From an uncultured Acidimicrobiales bacterium (GTDB lineage Bacteria > Actinomycetota > Acidimicrobiia > Acidimicrobiales > Aldehydirespiratoraceae): a stretch of DNA of 64,000 nt. The notes below the pieces were generated by a model. That model did not search any database and had not been told where the DNA came from. It saw only the letters and a program-made list of their open reading frames with translations. Both the position numbers and the translations under genes were made by a program. The stretch is taken from assembly GCA_958296055.1 (NCBI GenBank), contig CATQHS010000001.1:3010277-3074276 (forward strand), given 5' to 3'. Position 1 is the first letter of the stretch; every line of letters begins with the position of its first letter. Below are positions 60,187 through 64,000 of the stretch, piece after piece.

Positions 60187-61803
60187 TCATGTCACGTCGG
60201 CCATGACGATGGGGGGGTTGTGCAGGTGGGTGACGGTCGGGCTCGGCCCCACCACGTCGGCGGCCATCTCCAGGGCGTCGTCCAGGGTGGAGGCGGGCTG
60301 GAACCCCAGCCGGCGCACCGCCCGGGGCTCGCCGCCCACCACGATCACCCGGCCCAGCCACTGCAGGGCGTGCGCCCCCCAGTACCACATGTAGAACGGG
60401 TGAACGCCGTGGTAGGCGTGGCTGGTGCGGTACAGGTGGATGTACCACTCGTCGGTGGCGAACTGCTCCTCGTATTTGGCCTCGATCTCGGCCGGGTCGG
60501 TGGTGGAGGCCAGGACCTGCTCGAAGAAGTCGATGTAGCTGGGGTGGTGGACGGGGTGGAACTCCCAGGCGGTGGGGTGGCTCATGATCACCACCCCGCC
60601 TTCCCGCACCAGCGGCCTGCCCCGGTACAGGTTGAAGAAGTACCCCAGTCCCAGGCACATGACCAGGATCGGGTTCATCACCGAGTTGACGTTGTAGGGG
60701 CAGATATAGGGCAGGCCCATGGTCAACACGTCGGTCTGGCCCTCCACCGGCACCAAGTGCTGGGCCAGCACGTTGTCGGTGGTGCGCTCGTGAACCGCCT
60801 CCACCTCGCCGGCCTGCACCGAGGTCAGCTCGTAGGGGGCCAGCCACGAGCCGAAGGCCCGGCGCCGGGCCGCGGCGGGCATGGCCTTCAGCCCGGCTTG
60901 CATGGCCACGAACGAGGCCCGGTCCCGGGCCGACCACTCCCACTCCCGCTTTTGGAGCGCGGCCAGCGGCCCGGTGCGGCCGAAGGTGTTGTTGTTGACC
61001 GTGGTCTCGATCTGGAAGACCCGGGGCCCGTGCCGGCGGATCACCGCGCCCTGGCGCCAGTTGGAGTGGTGCAGCTCGGAGCGGTGGCGGTCCATGAACG
61101 AGCGGGAGTTCACCATGGTGGCCACGTTGTGGTGGTGGCGCAGGGCCCGGTAGTCGGCCAGCCCGGTGGCGGTCGACTTCCAGCCTCCGTCCATGGCCAC
61201 CAGGTTGATGTTCACGTACACCAGCAGGTCGCTCTCCGCCGCCCGGCGGTTCATGGTCACCAGCTCGTCTTGGTCGGTGCGCCCCAGCTCCACCATCTGA
61301 TCGGGGTCCTCGGCGTCGTGGTTGTAGAGGGCGCCGATGGGGGAGAAGGCGTCGAATACCCGGTCGCCGAGCGCGTGGCGCAGCTCGTCGTCGGTCATCC
61401 GCCGGTGCAGGGCCAGCGCGGCGATGAGGTGGACGTCGTCCACCCCGGCCGCGGCGGCCATGTCCAGCACCTGTTCGATCACCCGCTGGCGGACGTCGGG
61501 CCGGCGCATGGGGGGCAGGGGCAGCGACAGGTCGTCGAAGGCGATGGTCAGCTTCATGCCGGGCCGCAGCAGCGAGGGCAGGGGGTCCTCGCCGATCGGG
61601 TTCAGCAGGGCCTCGGTGATGGCTCCGTCGGGATCGGCCAGCCCCGGAAGCGGCTCGGCCGGGTAGATCACCCGGCTCCGGCCGGGCGGGAGCCGGTGGA
61701 GCCGGAAGCCCTCGCCGTGGTGGAACAGCACCGGCGGGGTGGAGCGGTCGACGTCGAGGACCAGGCCGGGCCGGGGCGGGCGCGGGCGGCGGTCTGAGGC
61801 CAT
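60187..61803 (-). CDS. LarA-like (DUF2088) protein
   Basis: A protein of 538 residues. The N-terminal half matches the lactate-racemase LarA domain: LRPGMKLTIAFDDLSLPLPP near 78-96, DVHLIAALALHRRMTDDELR near 122 (LarA has NGLHR-type His), and NHDAEDPDQMVELG near 160. LarA carries a nickel-pincer cofactor and racemises 2-hydroxy acids; many relatives act on other hydroxy acids. The second half (300-538) is longer than normal LarA (about 425 residues) and rich in Trp/His/Tyr. The cofactor genes larB/C/E are not here. Its ATG overlaps the stop codon of the reductase gene (TGATG). Confidence 0.75.
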   Translation of the reverse strand: MASDRRPRPPRPGLVLDVDRSTPPVLFHHGEGFRLHRLPPGRSRVIYPAEPLPGLADPDGAITEALLNPIGEDPLPSLLRPGMKLTIAFDDLSLPLPPMRRPDVRQRVIEQVLDMAAAAGVDDVHLIAALALHRRMTDDELRHALGDRVFDAFSPIGALYNHDAEDPDQMVELGRTDQDELVTMNRRAAESDLLVYVNINLVAMDGGWKSTATGLADYRALRHHHNVATMVNSRSFMDRHRSELHHSNWRQGAVIRRHGPRVFQIETTVNNNTFGRTGPLAALQKREWEWSARDRASFVAMQAGLKAMPAAARRRAFGSWLAPYELTSVQAGEVEAVHERTTDNVLAQHLVPVEGQTDVLTMGLPYICPYNVNSVMNPILVMCLGLGYFFNLYRGRPLVREGGVVIMSHPTAWEFHPVHHPSYIDFFEQVLASTTDPAEIEAKYEEQFATDEWYIHLYRTSHAYHGVHPFYMWYWGAHALQWLGRVIVVGGEPRAVRRLGFQPASTLDDALEMAADVVGPSPTVTHLHNPPIVMADVT

Positions 61804-64000
61804 CAGGCCGTCCTCGACAGCCGGGGCGGGCGCGGGCTGCCGCGGCTCCCGGTCGCCCTCGACGGCCGGGGGGCGATCGGCAGCCGCTTGGCCGGGGCCC
61901 CGGCCGAGGGGGACCAGTGCTCGATCAGCCAGCCCCGGCGGCGGGCCAGCGAGGCCAGCTTGGTCTCGGGGTTGACCGCCACCGGGAACCCGACCGCCTC
62001 CAGCATGGGCAGGTCGGAGGTGCTGTCGGCGTAGGCCACGGACTGGCCCAAGTCCAGGCCGTGGGCGGCCGTGTAGTCGGCCAGGGTCTGGTAGCGGGCC
62101 TCCCCGGTCGGGGGCGCCGAGACCAGCCGGCCGTCGTAGGCGCCGCCGTCGGCGCCCATCTCGGCCGCGATGATGTCGTCGAACAGGGGCCGCAGCGGCT
62201 CGACCACCAAGTCGAGGGCGCCGGTGATCAGCAGCGTGCGGTGGCCCATCCGCCGGTGCTGGCGGATGCGCCGGATCCCCGCCGGGAAGGACTTGACCAT
62301 CAGCAGATCGCTCAGCATCTCGCGCCCGTCGGCGTCGAGGCGGTCAACGGGGGCGCCCTCGAACCGCCGGTAGAAGTAGCGCAGGAAGTCGCTGCGGTCC
62401 CGGCGGTCCAGGGCCAGCAGCCGGGGGGCCTCCCGCAGGGTCCGGGCCACGAACCGGGCCCGCTCCCCCGAGTCCAGGTGCCGGGTGGCCAGCCACGAGT
62501 AGCTGGCCACCACGTTGGAGGCGATCAGGGTGTTCTCGAGGTCGAACACGGCCAGGTGGCGCTCGGGGTCCAGCACTTGGCGGCGGAGCCGGACCGGGCG
62601 CGGCTCGGCGCTGGCCGCGCCCGGTGCCATCTTGAGCCGGGCCCGGCGGACCATGGAGGGCAGGTGGACTCCGCACACGTAGTGGGACCAGTCGATGACC
62701 CGGGGGTCGAAGCAGAAGTCGGCCCGGTCGGCGGGGTCGGCCCGGTCCCACGTCTCCATGAGCCGGTCCAGACCGAAGACGGCCTCGCACTCGGTGTAGG
62801 CGCCGTAGAGCTCGACGTAGCCGTTGGCTCTCTGGAGCTGGTCGCTCTGCTCCTCCACCTTGGCCCGCAACTCGGCCCGGCGGCCTCGCAGGGGCAGCGA
62901 CGCCAGCACCCGGTCGGCGGCGCCGAGGGCCCGCTGGGCCCGCTGGAGCTGGGCGGACACCCGGCCCCGGCCTGGGAACGACCATTCCGGCACCCCGATG
63001 GGCTGGTTGCGGTCGTCGTAGACGGGGTGGTCGATGAACCATTCCCTCACCAGGTCCACGAGCTGGCCGTAGCGGAGGGGATTGGCCGCGCCGCTGGCGA
63101 TCTGGGTGACGTCGGGCTCGTCGCCGGCCGGGCCCCGGGCGGCCACGGCCAGGATGGTCGACACCACCAGATCGACGGGGATGACGTCGATGATCCCCTC
63201 GGGCACGCCGGGGAACTCCTTGAGCAGGCCCCGAGCGTAGGCGGCTATGACCGGCTCGGCCATGCGGAAGCCCCGTATCCACCCCGGCTTGGGCTCGGTC
63301 AGGGCCGATTCGATGATCGAGGGCCGCACGATGCTCACCGGCACCTCGCCCCTGGTCTCGACCAGGGCCCGCTCCCCCAGAGCCTTGGTGAAGGCGTAGG
63401 CGTCGGGGAACCCGAGGCTGGCCGCCCGGGCCCGGCCCGCCTCGCTCATCTGCCGGTCCACCCAGCGGCGGCGCAGGCTCTCGACTTTGGCGGTCAGGGC
63501 CGGGGTGCCGGCCGCCCCCAGCTCCCGGCGGGCCTCCCGGGCCAGGGCGGCCAGCCGTTCGGGGGTCCGGCTGGCCTGCTCGGCGTCGGTGCGGGCCCGG
63601 CGGGCGCTGTCGACCTCGCCGCGCCAGTCCACGTCGACGAAGAACGGCGACTGGTCTACGAGCTGCTCGGGGGCCGCCCCCCGGCGGCTGCCGGCCACAT
63701 AGCAGGTGGACACGGAGATCAGGTGGGCGGCGGAGGCGGCCGCCCGCATGGCCTCGGCCACCCGGACCGGCCCGAGCATGTTGACCTCGACGGCGTCGTC
63801 GAGGGCGGAGTCGAAGGAGACCGCCGCGGCCGCGTGGATGACGACGTCGCAGTCGGCCAGCAGGGACCGCCCGGCCTCGTCGAGGCCGAGTCCGTCGCGG
63901 CCGACGTCGCCGGCCACCGCCCGAACCCGCCGACCGGTCATCTGCTCAAAGGACTCCGACCCCGCTCCACCGGCCGGCGCAGACCGGAGCCGGTCGAAGG
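61803..64000 (-). CDS. Fatty acyl-CoA reductase / HAD-IB phosphatase fusion, 5' end outside window
   Basis: At least 731 residues; the frame is open to the right edge without needing a start, and the visible N-terminal part (RRVRAVAGDVG, DVVIHAAAAVSFD) lies after the missing nucleotide-binding motif. Residues up to about 460 are an extended SDR of the male-sterility/FAR type, with catalytic YAFTK near 200 (window numbering). FAR enzymes reduce long-chain acyl-CoA to alcohol or aldehyde. From about 480 a HAD-IB domain follows: FDLENTL, LITGALDL and YADSTSDLPMLEAVG. The usual second Asp of DxDxT is Glu here. The fusion is co-translated with the LarA-like gene and lies before PlsC, so alcohol or lipid synthesis is likely. 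Confidence 0.87.
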   Translation of the reverse strand, partial: FDRLRSAPAGGAGSESFEQMTGRRVRAVAGDVGRDGLGLDEAGRSLLADCDVVIHAAAAVSFDSALDDAVEVNMLGPVRVAEAMRAAASAAHLISVSTCYVAGSRRGAAPEQLVDQSPFFVDVDWRGEVDSARRARTDAEQASRTPERLAALAREARRELGAAGTPALTAKVESLRRRWVDRQMSEAGRARAASLGFPDAYAFTKALGERALVETRGEVPVSIVRPSIIESALTEPKPGWIRGFRMAEPVIAAYARGLLKEFPGVPEGIIDVIPVDLVVSTILAVAARGPAGDEPDVTQIASGAANPLRYGQLVDLVREWFIDHPVYDDRNQPIGVPEWSFPGRGRVSAQLQRAQRALGAADRVLASLPLRGRRAELRAKVEEQSDQLQRANGYVELYGAYTECEAVFGLDRLMETWDRADPADRADFCFDPRVIDWSHYVCGVHLPSMVRRARLKMAPGAASAEPRPVRLRRQVLDPERHLAVFDLENTLIASNVVASYSWLATRHLDSGERARFVARTLREAPRLLALDRRDRSDFLRYFYRRFEGAPVDRLDADGREMLSDLLMVKSFPAGIRRIRQHRRMGHRTLLITGALDLVVEPLRPLFDDIIAAEMGADGGAYDGRLVSAPPTGEARYQTLADYTAAHGLDLGQSVAYADSTSDLPMLEAVGFPVAVNPETKLASLARRRGWLIEHWSPSAGAPAKRLPIAPRPSRATGSRGSPRPPRLSRTA

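Overview
The window reads as chromosomal DNA of a high-GC actinobacterium. Pointers are strong GC3 bias with long spurious antisense frames, an F420-type luciferase-like oxidoreductase, a DUF222/HNH nuclease, SLH-domain exported proteins, a mitochondrial-type aconitase and a fatty acyl-CoA reductase/HAD fusion. Class Acidimicrobiia is my best guess, but it is inference; no rRNA is present. Most of the DNA is housekeeping or catabolic sequence. Several clearly AT-richer genes (about 7.1-8.7 kb, 10.0-11.3, 13.3-13.6, 17.7-19.2, 48.5-48.8 and 56.8-58.7 kb) look like later arrivals.

Region 1 (1-19250) is a defence island. On the minus strand lie an SNF2-type helicase with a DUF3883-like C-terminus, two adjacent DUF1156 DNA-methylase paralogues and a DUF499 ATPase that begins with a Swt1-like HEPN domain. 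This is the helicase-methylase-ATPase (Hma-type) composition. About 4.6 kb of cargo separates the helicase from the methylases: a decayed IS481-family transposase, a multi-pass membrane protein, an SLH exported protein, an AbiEii-like nucleotidyltransferase pair and a small membrane/coiled-coil protein. A GHKL ATPase fused to a PD-(D/E)XK-like nuclease domain is divergent from the helicase.

Region 2 (19278-24427) holds proS and three tandem, near-identical fused nucleotidyltransferase-HEPN genes whose differences concentrate in one central segment.

Region 3 (24483-36911) is plus-strand metabolism. It starts with a beta-keto acid cleavage enzyme and an NAD-linked formate dehydrogenase operon. 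The catalytic chain has an in-frame UGA selenocysteine codon followed by a clear SECIS hairpin. The [4Fe-4S] domain that normally starts this chain is instead the C-terminus of a separate gene at the operon end. A hydantoinase, a methylmalonate-semialdehyde dehydrogenase, an F420-type oxidoreductase and a Rieske oxygenase follow, a set suited to degrading cyclic amides or pyrimidines.

Region 4 (36912-45338) is a patchwork: a DUF222/HNH nuclease flanked by scraps of neighbouring gene 3' ends, a toxin/antitoxin-like convergent pair, an SDR, an SLH fragment, a lipoprotein, a GMC oxidoreductase and a Phd/VapC pair.

Region 5 (45382-64000) contains metY, an alpha/beta hydrolase, a phosphoribosyltransferase, tRNA-Cys and tRNA-Val, hicAB, a chorismate mutase, a quinone oxidoreductase, citrate synthase, an acyl-CoA carboxylase subunit, a LysR regulator, aconitase, a large plant-type leucine-rich-repeat membrane protein, and a three-gene lipid operon (acyl-CoA reductase/HAD, LarA-like, PlsC-like) that runs off the right edge. 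No CRISPR array, rRNA gene or intact insertion sequence was seen.
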